A stretch of 64,000 nucleotides of DNA, taken from the NCBI GenBank assembly GCA_021401465.1, contig JADDMT010000043.1, positions 1 through 64,000 of the forward strand. The letters run 5' to 3'. The notes beneath the pieces were generated by a model. It was given only the letters and a program-made list of their open reading frames with translations. It was not told the DNA's origin and searched no databases. A program made the position numbers and the translations under genes. This document shows, in pieces, positions 23,326 through 34,334 of this stretch (position 1 is the stretch's first letter; each line of letters opens with the position of its first letter). Source of the stretch: Teratosphaeria epicoccoides (Eukaryota > Ascomycota > Dothideomycetes > Mycosphaerellales > Teratosphaeriaceae).

Positions 23326-24656
23326 TTACCCCCCCCTCTCCTCCCTCCTCCGCGTAGAACAGCTAAGAGCCTAAGGGAGTCCGAGCTGTTTCCCTGCGTT
23401 TCACGTCCGGATTTAGACGGAGCTAGCTACAGGGTAGTAGTATTGCGAGCAAATCCCCCCTGCTAGTAGCTCTCTAGCTTGAAAGACTAGGCCCCTAACA
23501 ATTCTCGTATAGCGTCATAACTCTACTTCGCTCGAAAACTACTTCTCTTCAATTTTGCGATCAAAACCCCCCTTTTTCTAGCTATGCTCTAGCGCATAGG
23601 AGCCGGCCGCTAGCCATTCTTACATAGTCCCTAAACTCTACTACTAAGCTAAATCTACTTCACTTTACTTTACTCTACTTTACTTCACTTCTATTGTCGT
23701 AGTCCGAACTATTAAGGGGGCGCTCCTAGGCCCATGCTAGCGTGTCTGTTACTACATAAAAAAGTTGCTGTTAATACTACTCTGGCTTCCTTTCTCTTAC
23801 ATGCTTACTTACATAGTAAGCCCCCCTTCCCCCTAATTCTCCGAACCTCTCTTCTTAGATTCTAGGCAATACTAACAGGTGTTAGATAGCGCCTACTATC
23901 TACTATGTCGACTACGCCCTCTAGGGCGTAGATTACATCCCCTAATTAGTGTGTCTTAGGCTCCTTGCTATTCCGCTTAGCCTACGCTAACTTATCTAGT
24001 CTACCTAAGCCCGCGCCTGCGGGAGATGCGCTAGCAAGCGCCTAAACTACAAGGCCCTATATGTTTTCCTTAGTGTCTAGGCGAGACGTCCCGCTAACCT
24101 GGCTAGCCCCTCCCTTGCCTATGTGTCCTATACCTCCTAGACACGCTCCTAGGAAGCTAACAGGTATGACCCGAATCCTAGTCTTTCTTGCATTGCTAAC
24201 ATCGCGGTAGCGCTGCTGCCTACGGCGACCTGTTAAAGGTCCTTAAGGCCTAGAAGGCCTTAGGGCCTTTGCAGTTAGCGGGCCTACTATCTAGGTATTT
24301 CCTACTAGTCTCCCTTATGATTACTCCGCTAACTCATGTAGTGTCGTAGCCTAGGAGGTCACGGGTACCGTTGCCTCTACTATTGCCTAGTAGGGCTACC
24401 TGTAAGTTCATCCTATACCCTATGTGTTTCTGTACGCTAACTCTTTAACAGGTCTAGTAGCGTTCTACTAGCGCTTTCCCTAGGTAGGTAGCGGGAGAAC
24501 GTCACTAGTAAGGGGGAGAGCCCTCGTTAGGCCAAGCCTGGCGCCGCTGCTTAGGGCTCTAGCCGAAAGGCCAGGGAGCCTGACAGTAGCCTAGGCGATA
24601 GGTCTAGGGGGCCTAGCGAGGACCCCTTAGATAGCGAGGGAGCTAGCCTTACTAGC
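23326..24656. other. Gypsy-D 3' region, coding status unresolved
   Basis: About 1.3 kb between the end of pol and the LTR, richer in G and C than its surroundings. Two opposing frames are both fairly open. On the plus strand one begins ATG TCG ACT ACG at about 23908 and runs to about 24705 with mostly TAG stops. On the minus strand the codon-aligned frame at about 24480-23800 reads as a charged protein (NARKTRIRVIPVSF, VIYALEGVVDIV). I cannot decide which, if either, was coding. A C/T-rich run (CACTTTACTTTACTC) lies at about 23660-23690. Confidence 0.35.
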
Positions 24657-27600
24657 GGGATTCCTAGTAACAATCCTGCGTGATTGTTGCTAGGGTCCCT
24701 ATTCTTGGCGTAGGTTCCTACTACTAGGGGGTTTTCTTTCTTTTGTTGTATATATAGTTAACTAATGTCAATTTTTTTCCCTTTGACTATGTCCTTCTCA
24801 AAACGCCTGTACTCCTTGTTAAAAACGCCAGGCTCCTCTTTCTAAGATCTACGCCTTCTGTCCTTCTTCCCCTTGTCCTACCTCTCCCTAGGTCTGTCTG
24901 CGCTTTCCGCGCTTCCCTAAGTCTGTTTAAAGCGGTCTATTACCTTAGTGTCTATTAGGTTTTCTAAGGGCTCCTACGTAGGGTCGTAGTACCCTGACTA
25001 TTTCACTAGGACCTTGCGCCCTTTTCCCCTCCTCCTGTTCCTCGCGTAGAGTATCTCCTCTACTGACTATTCCTCGTGCGAGTTAAATAGCACAGGGTCT
25101 AGCTATTCGTCGTCGTTCTCCTACCTAGGCATAGGGTCCTTGCCTGCTAGTCTTAGCAGGTTAGTGTAGAACACTAGGTGTATATTACTTAGGAGCCTAG
25201 TTAGACAGATAGAGACTAGTAATATTACCTTGGCTACTATATACTTCGCGTGCTTTGTGTCTAAGCTTTTCTTTAGTCTCTCTATAGTGTAGTTCTGTAG
25301 ATCTAGCTAGACTTTGTTACTAACTTTGTAAATTAGGGTAGAGTTCTAACGTTTATTAGTAGACCTCTCTTGTTCCTACATAGAAGCTGCCATAGTAGCC
25401 TAGCAGATTCCCGTCATGCTCTAGATCCTCTCTACAAACGCCTTTGCCCTCTTAGTAGCCTTTAACAAGCTAGGCTCTTTAGTGTCCTTAGCTAAAGGTA
25501 TAGGGCCCTAGCCTTTATAGCTATAGGTAGCAAAGAAGAGGCTTATGCTAATCCCTGAGTAGTACCTCCCATTTAGCGCTAGTTGTGCTACAGGGAGCTA
25601 CTATTTCTAGTCGGATTACTCATAATTAATGAAGTTGCGAAGGTATGCCTACATCTCTTAGTTAAGGCGTTTAGGGCCTCTGTCTGTTTGTAGGTAATAC
25701 GTAGAGCTTAACTACTAGGACACTCCTATTCTTCCATAGAAGGTCCTCTAAAAGGTGCTAGTCTAGTTAGTACCCTAGTCGCTCGTAATAGCTGCTAGCA
25801 TTCCGTGGTACTAGGCCTAGTAGTCTATAAACTTCTCTGCGTATTCCTCTGCTTTTATGCTAGGTATTGCCGATAACACTACGGACTTACATAAGCGGTC
25901 TTTAATAACCTACAGGTACTAACATCCCTTAGACTTAGGCAGGTCTGTCATGAAATCCATCGAGATTTCCTAGAAGAATCTGTCAGGAACTAGTAGTAGC
26001 TTTAGTAGTCTATGCTTGTACTCTCTCTACACCTTATTACAACTATAGTAGTCGCACTTACTTAGGAATTGCTAGACATGCTTAGACAGCAAAGGCTAGT
26101 AGAAGTTACGCCCTAGGATCATTGTCGTGGCATCCTGTCCTAGGTGCCTATATACTAGGGCGTCATGTATAGACTAGATTAGCCTTGTCCTAAGTATGTT
26201 GTTACTTTTATCTCTAGGGTCCGGAATGTCTTGCCCGGACTAACTAGTTACTACTCTAGGGACCTAGAGCTTGTTACGGTATCGCAAGAAGCCTCTCTTG
26301 TTAATCTTGTAGTCCCTAGCTTGCAATTTTAGCGTCACCCTAGCTAGTAGTGTCTAGGAGCTACACTTTACTACTCTGACTACTATTAAGTATAGCTTGT
26401 CCTTCTCTACTATAGCTGCCTACAACTCATTAAGGGTGCGGTCCTAGAAAGGCCTAGTAGAGTCTATGTTAGAAAGCGCAGAGTTAACAAGTAGCGATTT
26501 GTCCTTGACTAAGGCAGTAGATATTATGTAGGTCGAGGTAATTAGTACGCTATTACTACTCTTGTCTGTAGTCTCCGGCTAATTTTTCATAACCTCTAGA
26601 CTTAAGAACCTCTTAAGCCGCGATTCCTTATCTTCTGCTCCTAGCGTGTCCTGTTCTTGTCTCGACAGCGCGTCTAGGACTATTGCCTTAGCGCCTAGGG
26701 TTAGGGTTAGGGAGAACTAGAATTACGCGAGGGTCTTATACTACTATATCTGTCGCTTAGATAGCTACTGCTTAACTATGAAGTACTCTAGGTTTTTGTA
26801 GTCTGTAAGAATCGTGAAGAGGCTACACAATTTCAGCTTAGGGCTCTAGAACTTAAGGCTTAATACTACAGCTAACATTTCCTTGTCGTAGATGTCGTAG
26901 TTAATCTCCGCTTTGTTAAGCTTCTGTGAAAAGAAGCTAACTAGTCTACAGACTCTGTTACTTTCTTGTAGGAGAGCCGCCCCTAACGCAAACCTACTAT
27001 AGTTAGTCTCTAAAAAGGTCGGCAGCTCTAGGTTCTATTAAGAAAGGACTAGCGCTAAGCATAACTTCGCCTTTAGCGTTTTAAACGCGGACTCCTTACT
27101 TTCTCCCTAGGAGAACAGCCGGCCCTTTCCTGTAGGCGTAGTTAACGGCCTAGCTGTCTTCAAGTAGTTTAGGATTAACATCCTGTAGTAGTTAGCGAAG
27201 CTAAGGAATCTATAGACTTCCTTCTATGTCCTTAGCCGCTCCTAGTTACGCATGGCCTCTACCTTTTCTAGGTTAGTCCCTATGCCTTTTCTAATAGCAT
27301 AGATTATGAACCCGAGTTATTTGATCTCCTTCTTAGCAAACTCGCTTTTTCTAGGGTTAAGGTATAGGCCCCTATCCTAGAGCTTCTAGAGTACTTGTAT
27401 TACCTTAGCAAAATAGTCTTCTCGTAAACCGCTACTATATATGATAATGTTGTCTATGTACGCGGAGGCGTAGTCGTCTAATTCCTCGCGTAACAGTATG
27501 TTAATATATCGCTAGAATGTCGCCAGAGCCCCAGATAAACCGAACGGATATACTAACTATTCGAATAAGCCGAACCTTATGCGAAAGGCCGTTTTGTACT

Positions 27601-29164
27601 CATGGCCTTTCGCTATATGGATTTAGTAGAAGGCTGATACTACGTCTACCTTAGTAAGCTACTAGGCGCCCGTGAGGTCCCTTAAGGTCTCCGGAATTAA
27701 CGGGACAGGGTACCTATCTTGCTTTGTAATTACATTAAGAGCGTAGTAGTTGTAGTAGAACCTAAGACCCCCCCCTAGCTTCTAGACGAAAAGCACGGGA
27801 GCTATAGCCTCTAAGTTAGTAGGCCAGATAAATCCCTTCCCTAACAGTTCGTCTAAGGACTTCCTTAGCACAAGTAGTTCCTCCTTAGACATGCTATATA
27901 GGGGTCCCTATAGTAGAGCTAGTTAGGATCTGTCTAGTCCTTCGCGTAGTTTGACGTAGTAGTTAATACTAGGGTAGTATAGCGCTAATTTCTCCGCTTC
28001 CCTGTAGCAAAATAGCGGAGCTATGTGTTAGAGCTCTAGAGGGAGCGCCTTTCTTAGCTTGTTAAGCGTCGGGTATTCTTTCATTTTTAAGGCCTCTTTA
28101 ACATCCGCTATTACAGACACGTATACCTAGGTAAAGTCCCTACGGTCCTCGTGTTCTTAGTAGTTCTGCCCCTTGTCTATCTACTGTCCCGCTCTCCTAT
28201 GCTAGTACTAGCGCTTTTCTGGCGTAGTCTGCACTTTATTGTGAGCCTTCTAGGGGTTCCCTAGGATGAGGGAGAAGGCAAGGTCCTTTACTACATATGC
28301 GTATACTAGTTGCTAGAACCCCTCGATTTCCATCTAGAAGGCGACTACTCCTTCTACCGTAGAGTCCTACATTAACGCTATTACGCCCCTCGCTATTCGT
28401 GACTCTTTGCTTATTAAGCTTAAACTAAGGCCTTTCGCTAGGTCTCTGTTAATTGTAGCGTAGTACTAGCACCCTTCGTTGATAAGAGCTAATGTCCCGG
28501 TATTATTTGTAAGGACTACGTCAGTATAAATCAGGTTCCTGTCTATAGATCCCTTAACTCTCTCCTATCCTTCTACTAATGCTTCTATTACTCCCGCTTC
28601 CTGACTCTAAGCAGGAGTTTATCTTTTCCCGAGTATTTCTTCCTAGGTTTCTCTTTAATCTAATCGTCTTCTAGTAATAGCGACACTCGAGTAGCGTTAA
28701 TCTAGGCTAGGGGTATAGCTAGGGCGTAGGGACACCCCTTAACCTAGTGTCTAGACACAGGTTATTCTCCTAGCGTCTCTCTCTTTTAGTAGCGTCTACC
28801 TATTTAGCACGTTGTTTCCCCCTGCTGTTCTGTTAGGGTCCTTTGCTATTAGGCCGGTCTCCTATAGTACAAGTTAGTGCTATAACTATGTCTCTATCCG
28901 CGTCTACTTAGGATCTAACCCTAGGGTTAGGTACCTACATGGCACCTAGGGGAATCTCCTTAGAGTCCTTGTTCTTTTCCCTTAACTACCTCCTATAGGC
29001 TACCTTGAACTAGTTAGTAGCCTCAGAGTTTATCATGACTCTTTCGACCTCCTCTGCAAACGTAAAGTAGTCTCCCTAATCTCTTATGTTCGCTATGTAC
29101 ATCCTCGTGGGGTTTAAAAACGAATTCTTGAGGTATCTGATCTTCGCATCATCTGTCTACTAGT
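24657..29164 (-). pseudogene. Gypsy-D gag(C-term)-pol remnant
   Basis: Gag C-terminal part: DDAKIRYLKNSFLNPTRMYI near 29080-29150. RT has the conserved block KVDVVSAFY*IHIAKGHEYK, then FGLFE and PFGLSGALATF; the catalytic motif near 27449-27460 reads YIDN, not YxDD. RNase H ends at DALSRQEQ (near 26670). The integrase has ISMDFMTDLP (about 25960), ITSD (about 25770) and an apparently retained Glu near 25660. The chromodomain (VEEILYARNRRRGKG, then KVLVK*SGYYDP) is at about 25062-24920. In-frame TAG stops are common, so it is inactive. Confidence 0.78.
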
Positions 29165-29233
29165 TAACCCTAACCCCCCTAAAAACCCTAAAAAACCCTA
29201 AAACCCTAAAACCCTAAACCCTAAACCCTAAAA
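29165..29233 (+). repeat. Telomere-like array, CCCTAA with variable A-runs
   Basis: Eight head-to-tail units of C3-6 T A2-6: CCCTAA, CCCCCCTAAAAA, CCCTAAAAAA, CCCTAAAA twice, CCCTAAA twice, CCCTAAAA. The C-rich strand is plus. Fungal telomeres are normally TTAGGG; here most units would be TTTAGGG or TTTTAGGG. It sits exactly where the Gypsy-D gag is truncated. Confidence 0.85.
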
Positions 29234-29960
29234 GGCTACGGCGCTTATAGACGCGTTAATTACTATAAACACCTGACCCCTAAGCCCTTAGTTGTGTTAA
29301 TACTTACTGTAAAGGTACGCGTGCCGCGCGGGTAGCTGATTGCCGCTCAGACGGTTTATCATGTTTGCTAGCTATGCGTAGTTAGGGTTAGTGTTTAGGT
29401 TAATAGAAGAATCGAGTGTTATTAGAGTGTAGTAGTAAAGGAGGGCCTAGAGTAGACGAAAATGGATGTGCTAGTAGTATACTAGTAGCATTTCTTATTA
29501 GCTAACTCATTCTGTCGATCGTAGGTAGTACGAGTGCTATTTTGGCTAGGAATCCTAAATTTCGAGTAGTTTCATATATAAATCTAAAGTGTATAGTATT
29601 TATATGCATGGAGTTATACCCTCTATTACTAGCGGTTTAGATGTCTAGCGTAGACATAGTAGGAGTGCCGTTAGTATACTACTAGCAGTCGTTATCTGTC
29701 GATTATAAGGGTTAAAAACGTGTAGTAGTAATCTATAGGTTAGACCTTGACATAGTAGTAGTAGATGTACTACTAGTATACTACTAGCATTTAGTAGTCG
29801 TCAAGTACATACGAACAGACAAGATGATTAGTATTATGCATATACTCTATCAGATAAGGCGCTTGTGTAGTTACTATCTAAAACAATACTACTTACGTAT
29901 AACTACTAGTATTACTCTATTACAAGATTGCAGTTAAACCCTAATTAATCTGTCATTTCA
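29234..29960. other. TIR-1 noncoding stretch with repeated palindrome
   Basis: No supported gene. TAGTATACTA occurs at 29475-29484, 29672-29681 and 29774-29783, flanked by CTAGTAG or CTACTAG. The first of these extends to a near-identical block of about 35 bp shared with 20630-20663 (GTGCTAGTAGTATACTAGTAG, then TTACTAGCT-like). Confidence 0.5.
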
Positions 29961-31577
29961 CGCTAGCCTGCGTAGCCCGCATGATCCTATGCCTCTCTAC
30001 TTGCCCCGATCCTTGCGCATGATATTAATGAAGTTGTTACTAGTCTGCTAACAGTTTATAGTCTATTCTCTAAATTGGCTCTATGGCGCAACCTAGTAAA
30101 ATCTTATTACCTCTATAAATTACGCTAACTACATTAATCTAGTACGACTAATCCTGCTATAGGCTTGCCTAGTTAAAGGAGTACATGTTCTAGGAAACAA
30201 GCGCCTTCTTTAGTAGTAGCAGGGAATTATAACTTAAATTCCTAGTAATAGTAGAGGCGTTATAGACACAAGCAGGTAAGGTTAGTTCTCGGCATCTACT
30301 ATACAAGATATCGTTAAACTATTAGCGGCAGATAGTCTAGAAGTCAATAATCACCTAGGGTTAACACGAAAGTAGTATAGCTGTTATAGTTTAAACGTAG
30401 CTTAAAGGCTTTTAGAACAATACGTACAGGATATTCTCTCGCATGTAGAACGAATCTTACTACTATATACGCAGGATCTACTACAGAGCAACTACCTTCG
30501 ATGTAACACTACTTAGGCTTATATCTTATAGTTACCCTCTACTAGGTGCTAAATTGTAAGCGCGCAGGCTCGTTACTAGACCTTTTACTAGCATGAGCAC
30601 TCTTAAAGCAAGATGTTAGAACTCTGCGACAGAGACTATAGGCATACCTACATCGACTACGCTTTTAGGCTCTGTCTTAACAGGGGACTACGTGTAGGCA
30701 TCTACAGGCGCGCGAGCACATGCGGGCGCTTTAACTGCCATAGGTCGGAATGTGTATATAGGGCTCGACTTGCTGTTAGTAGAGATAAGGTCGGCGTGCC
30801 TACGTTAATATTAACGCAGACAGTCATTATACTAGTCCCATTAATTAAGAAGATAGTCTTATGCGCGGATCTCACGCTAGTTAATGTCCAAGATGCTGCG
30901 GCTAGGGATAGGTATCGGCTAGCCTAAGGGATTAACTACATTACTCTCGGAGACTACTGACGATATATATAGGGTGTAGGATCGTCAGGTAGAGACTAGA
31001 GAATAGGGTAGGCTCTTAATAGGTACACTGCTACTTATGTCTAGTGTATCGACTAAGGATTGTTAACTTGGCTTTTAGTGTATAGATCGCGTAGAATGCT
31101 AGTGTACCTATCGATGTGTTTTGCACGCGACTAGTGCTTTTAGCGGGCGCTTTGTAGTAGTAGTAGTCTAGCTATGTCGTATAGGCAGACATGCTATATA
31201 GCGCTAATGTTTTGTAGTACCTATACTAGCTATCAATGAAGAATCAATGCTAACCAAGGCTAGTTCTACTAGCGGTATTTTAATAGCATACCGCTAGTAA
31301 GCTAAAAGTACTGCTAGCTAATAGGAAAGCGTAGTTTTAGGGGTAGCTAAATTTAGATGACACTCGCGCATTACAAGATACTATAAACATTACGTCCTCT
31401 CTTTCTTCTACATTAATAGACGCTACGTAGCTACATTAGATAGTAACTCGCAGTATGTGCATGTTTACATGCTATAGATATTATCCTTTACTAACATGCT
31501 ACTAGACCTATACGACTAAGAAGGATATATCGCGCTCTGTTCTCTGCCGATCCTTTAAGTCGCGTCCTTCTTTAATC
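29961..31577. other. TIR-1 stretch with no supported gene
   Basis: Frames here are broken by stops in every reading I tried. An open run of 104 codons at 30613-30927 (plus) has no recognisable feature and does not join a longer frame. There may be a decayed gene, but I cannot identify strand or product. Confidence 0.3.
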
Positions 31578-33240
31578 ATGCCTTTAAAGAAAGACAGACA
31601 ATAGAGGTCATGTTCCGCGTTATCTAGTAGCGGTTCGAATTACAATCTAGCGAATGATTTAGAAGACCTACTAAGCAACGATAGCGATAGTGTAGACGAT
31701 AGTAACGAGGAGATAGCTAACTAGGAGCATGAGGATTTTATAGTGCCTAAAGCCTATACGAAGGCGACTAATGTAAGAAGCTACCTGTATACGGCGGCTA
31801 TGCTAACATGCATACAGATGACGACATACTAGTTACGAAGAGACTAGATGCATAAGCGGTCATCCTTACTACTAAGGCGGAATCGGCCTTACAAGAGGCC
31901 TTAGTTATCATCTTGTGACGCGCGACAAGATAGTAGCAGACCTAAGAGTAATAGGGTAAATACATAGTAGCTAAGCATCTGTTAAGGCTATTATAATAGC
32001 CGACCTACTAATCACAGGAGCGACGGCAGTAGTCAAAACTACCGTAATAGCAAGTCTCGTAGCTACTAGGGCGATAATAGTAGTCAAAGTTAGTCTAGGA
32101 GCTAGCCGAGTAGCCGTCAAGGCCATAACAGTAGCTAGACTACAAACTCTGACTAAGGATACGACTACTCTAGTAGCGAAGATATACATAGTAGCCCTCC
32201 TGTACATAAAGACAAGTTAATCGAGCCTTTGCTTGTTAAAGTCTAAGAACTCTCTTAGATAGACGCTTTTCGAGGGCAGAAGGGCATGTCTATGCTATAC
32301 CCTATAGCTCCTACTTACTAGCTAAGTTATAAGCATATTGCAATAGACTAGTAGCTTATAGCGCGTAATATGCTAGGGATAAAAGGTCGAGTTAGCTCGA
32401 GGCTAGACGACGTAGATTTAGATACTATAAGTACCTGCGTAGGTCCTATGAGGAGGTGCTAATGTTAGGGGCGTAGATAAGGCAGAGGTTGCGTTAGTGT
32501 CGTAACATCTACACGAATAGGGTCAGAGAAGCTATACTCGCATAGTCTGGCAAGGTAGACAATAAGTAGGGTTTAAAGGACTAGGCCGCAGACATGTTAA
32601 TAGAAAGCAGATTCGAATGCTAGAACGAAGAAGAGGTAAGGAGAGAAGGCTTAGATGTCATCGAAAGCGCTAACATGTCACAGGACTAGAGGCTCGTGAT
32701 CTTTTGTATGAAGAAGGCGTTCTTCTAGTTTAATTAGAAACTAGCATAGAATCCTTTAGAGTTACGCAAGGTAAACGCTTTCATGTTAAACAGCATGTAT
32801 GCTACTATTACATACCTACTAGCCTAGATCAGAAATAGCCCTTTAGGGTTAAGACGAAGGCTAGCAAGACAAGATAGGTTCTAGTTAGTAGTGTCGATAT
32901 CGATGATATCTTTAAGGGGAAGAAGAGGTATTAGGAAGAGCTCGATGCTAACAGACAGGAGGTCATTATAGCGACTATCACGGCATGTATATTAGGGGGG
33001 GAGGACAAAGGCAAGACAGCACTACTAGTGTAGGCGGCGCTAGCTATCAAGAAGGATCGCGGCATGACAGGCTTAGAGAGGGAATACAAGGACTTACAGA
33101 GGCGAAAGGTACTACGCGAGAATAGTACGTAGGAGACATTATCGAGAGGGCCTATGCTAACTTCTACTAGGTCGTACGCAATTGTTAGGTTAGCGTAGTA
33201 TTAGCCTAGCACGAGGATCAAGCTAGGCCTTAATGTCTTT
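31578..33240 (+). pseudogene. Decayed unrecognised gene in TIR-1, at least two frameshifts
   Basis: Three protein-like segments follow each other in different frames. 31578-31850 starts MPLKKDR and has an acidic run (NDLEDLLSNDSDSVDD). 32216-32830 is rich in Arg/Glu (LEARRRRFRYYKYLRRSYEEV, then LNSMYATITYLLA). 32833-33240 includes SVDIDDIFKGKKRY*EELD and EREYKDLQRRKVLREN. Stops inside the segments are mostly TAG. The charged, helix-forming composition suggests a nucleic-acid-binding or coiled protein, but no family is recognised. It could be one gene or two. Confidence 0.35.
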
Positions 33241-34101
33241 AATAGTAGGTATTTGTAAGCATGTAGCGGATGTTTAAGCAGACACTAATAGAGGGAGTAA
33301 GTGCCATAATAGCAAAAGGGCAAATGTTAGTAACTATGGTAGTAAGGCAAGCGATTATGACAGTGACGACTAGCCGATGCAGGGACTAGAGGAGCCATTG
33401 TTACGGGACATACTACATGATAGTATCATGACAACGAGGTTAGTTTCTCGTCTAACATCATGGCCATGATTACTAACATGTACTTGTCTAGTACAAAGGC
33501 TACTATAGTTAATAAGCTTCGACCTAGACACACGCAAGATGAAAGGTTAGTAGCCTTAGCGCGTCGTGAGGGCTAGCTATTACTAACGAGGCGGAAGTAG
33601 CGAGAGGCCTAAGCTACAGAGTAGGCGGTTAATCATGACTAGTGTAGACAAGCGGTATAGACAAGGCGACAAGGTCTTTAATGATGTAACCTTTAAGAAG
33701 CTACAGGAGAGGCAAAATAGTAGCGCTTTAGGAGAGTCGGTAGTAGTAAAGGTAAGCTAGTAGAACGGAATAGAGGATAAGGGCAAATAGAAGAGTCATA
33801 TGTAAGGGCTAATACAGGATGTGTAGATAGTGTGTAGTAGCTATGCATTTGTTACTAGCTATACTAATTAAGGTCTTTAGGCGTAAGGCGCAAGTCAGAT
33901 ATAGCAGCTTGCTTGAATTCAAGAGGCGTCGTAAGAGCTACGTTTAAGCTGTATATGTGTTTAGTGTTAGCAAATCTGCTTAATTTACGTTATATGTCAG
34001 ATTTAGTGTTAAAAGTAAAAGAGCATAGTGCGACAATAACAGGATATGTAGTATTAACTAGAATCATGAACTTAACGTCTATTACATGCAAATTGTTTTG
34101 A
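33241..34101. other. TIR-1 stretch, weak coding signal only
   Basis: I found no frame that continues the gene at 31578-33240. A stop-free run of 62 codons at 33913-34101 (plus; MNSRGVVRATFKLYM) reaches to the subterminal repeats. It could be the end of a decayed gene or chance. Confidence 0.25.
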
Positions 34102-34307
34102 TTTAAGTAGCTTGGCTTACATGCCCAAGCTACTTGCCGCTAGTATACTGCTAGTAGTAAGTTACTTACTAGTAGCATTCTTGTACTCTAAGCTACTTGC
34201 GTCCGCGACACGAGTAGCTTAGGAGGGGCCGAGTTTCTCGGGGGTATATACAAGCAGGCCAAGTTAGACGAGTAGGTAAGTAAGCTAAGTAACACAAGTT
34301 ACTTAGT
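34102..34307 (+). repeat. TIR-1 right subterminal repeats with hairpin
   Basis: Contains a perfect 11 bp inverted repeat, AAGTAGCTTGG at 34105-34115 and CCAAGCTACTT at 34125-34135, with a 9 bp spacer. Further copies of CTACTT, GAGTAG and AGCTACTTG follow, and TAGTATACTG is at 34141-34150. It mirrors the hexamer-rich left end. Confidence 0.55.
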
Positions 34308-34334
34308 CTACTTAGGGCCTTGATTTTCGAGATG
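34308..34334 (-). repeat. TIR-1 right terminal inverted repeat
   Basis: CTACTTAGGG at its inner edge and TTTTCGAGATG at its outer edge; the complement of the left TIR apart from six mismatches. TA follows at 34335-34336. Confidence 0.72.

Larger units (their letters stand above)
23108..29164 (-). mobile_element. Gypsy-D, 5'-truncated Ty3/Gypsy chromovirus
   Basis: Minus-strand element with a 3' LTR at 23108-23325, a long 3' region (23326-24656) and gag-pol reading from 29164 to about 24657. The N-terminal half of gag and the 5' LTR are missing; the gag frame runs straight into a telomere-like array at 29165. Its protein sequence differs clearly from Gypsy-A and Gypsy-C, so it is a third family. 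Confidence 0.8.
20556..34334. mobile_element. TIR-1, DNA transposon-like element with TA duplication
   Basis: The interrupted A4 integrase sequence is continuous across the insertion, with TA at 20554-20555 and TA at 34335-34336 as the duplicated target. The left end starts TGTCTCGAAAA and the right end, read inward on the minus strand, starts CATCTCGAAAA; both continue to CCCTAAGTAG. This gives 27 bp inverted repeats with 21 matches, and the first two mismatches are RIP-type transitions. Both subterminal regions are crowded with CTACTT/AAGTAG. Without Gypsy-D it is about 7.7 kb. A TA duplication fits the Tc1/mariner superfamily, but I recognise no DDE transposase of that group, so classification is open. 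Confidence 0.72.

Noticed and set aside
29165..29233. A true chromosome end
   Set aside because: Only 69 bp, degenerate, and continuous sequence with TIR-1 features and the A4 flank lies on both sides.
31971..32207. Minus ORF of 78 codons with repeated VALTATRL-like segments
   Set aside because: A low-complexity product of a repetitive GTAGCT/AGTAGT stretch; no start context and no relation to neighbours.
20556..34334. Starship-type giant element with a tyrosine recombinase captain
   Set aside because: TIRs and a TA duplication point to cut-and-paste transposition, and I saw no recognisable tyrosine-recombinase motif in the cargo frames.
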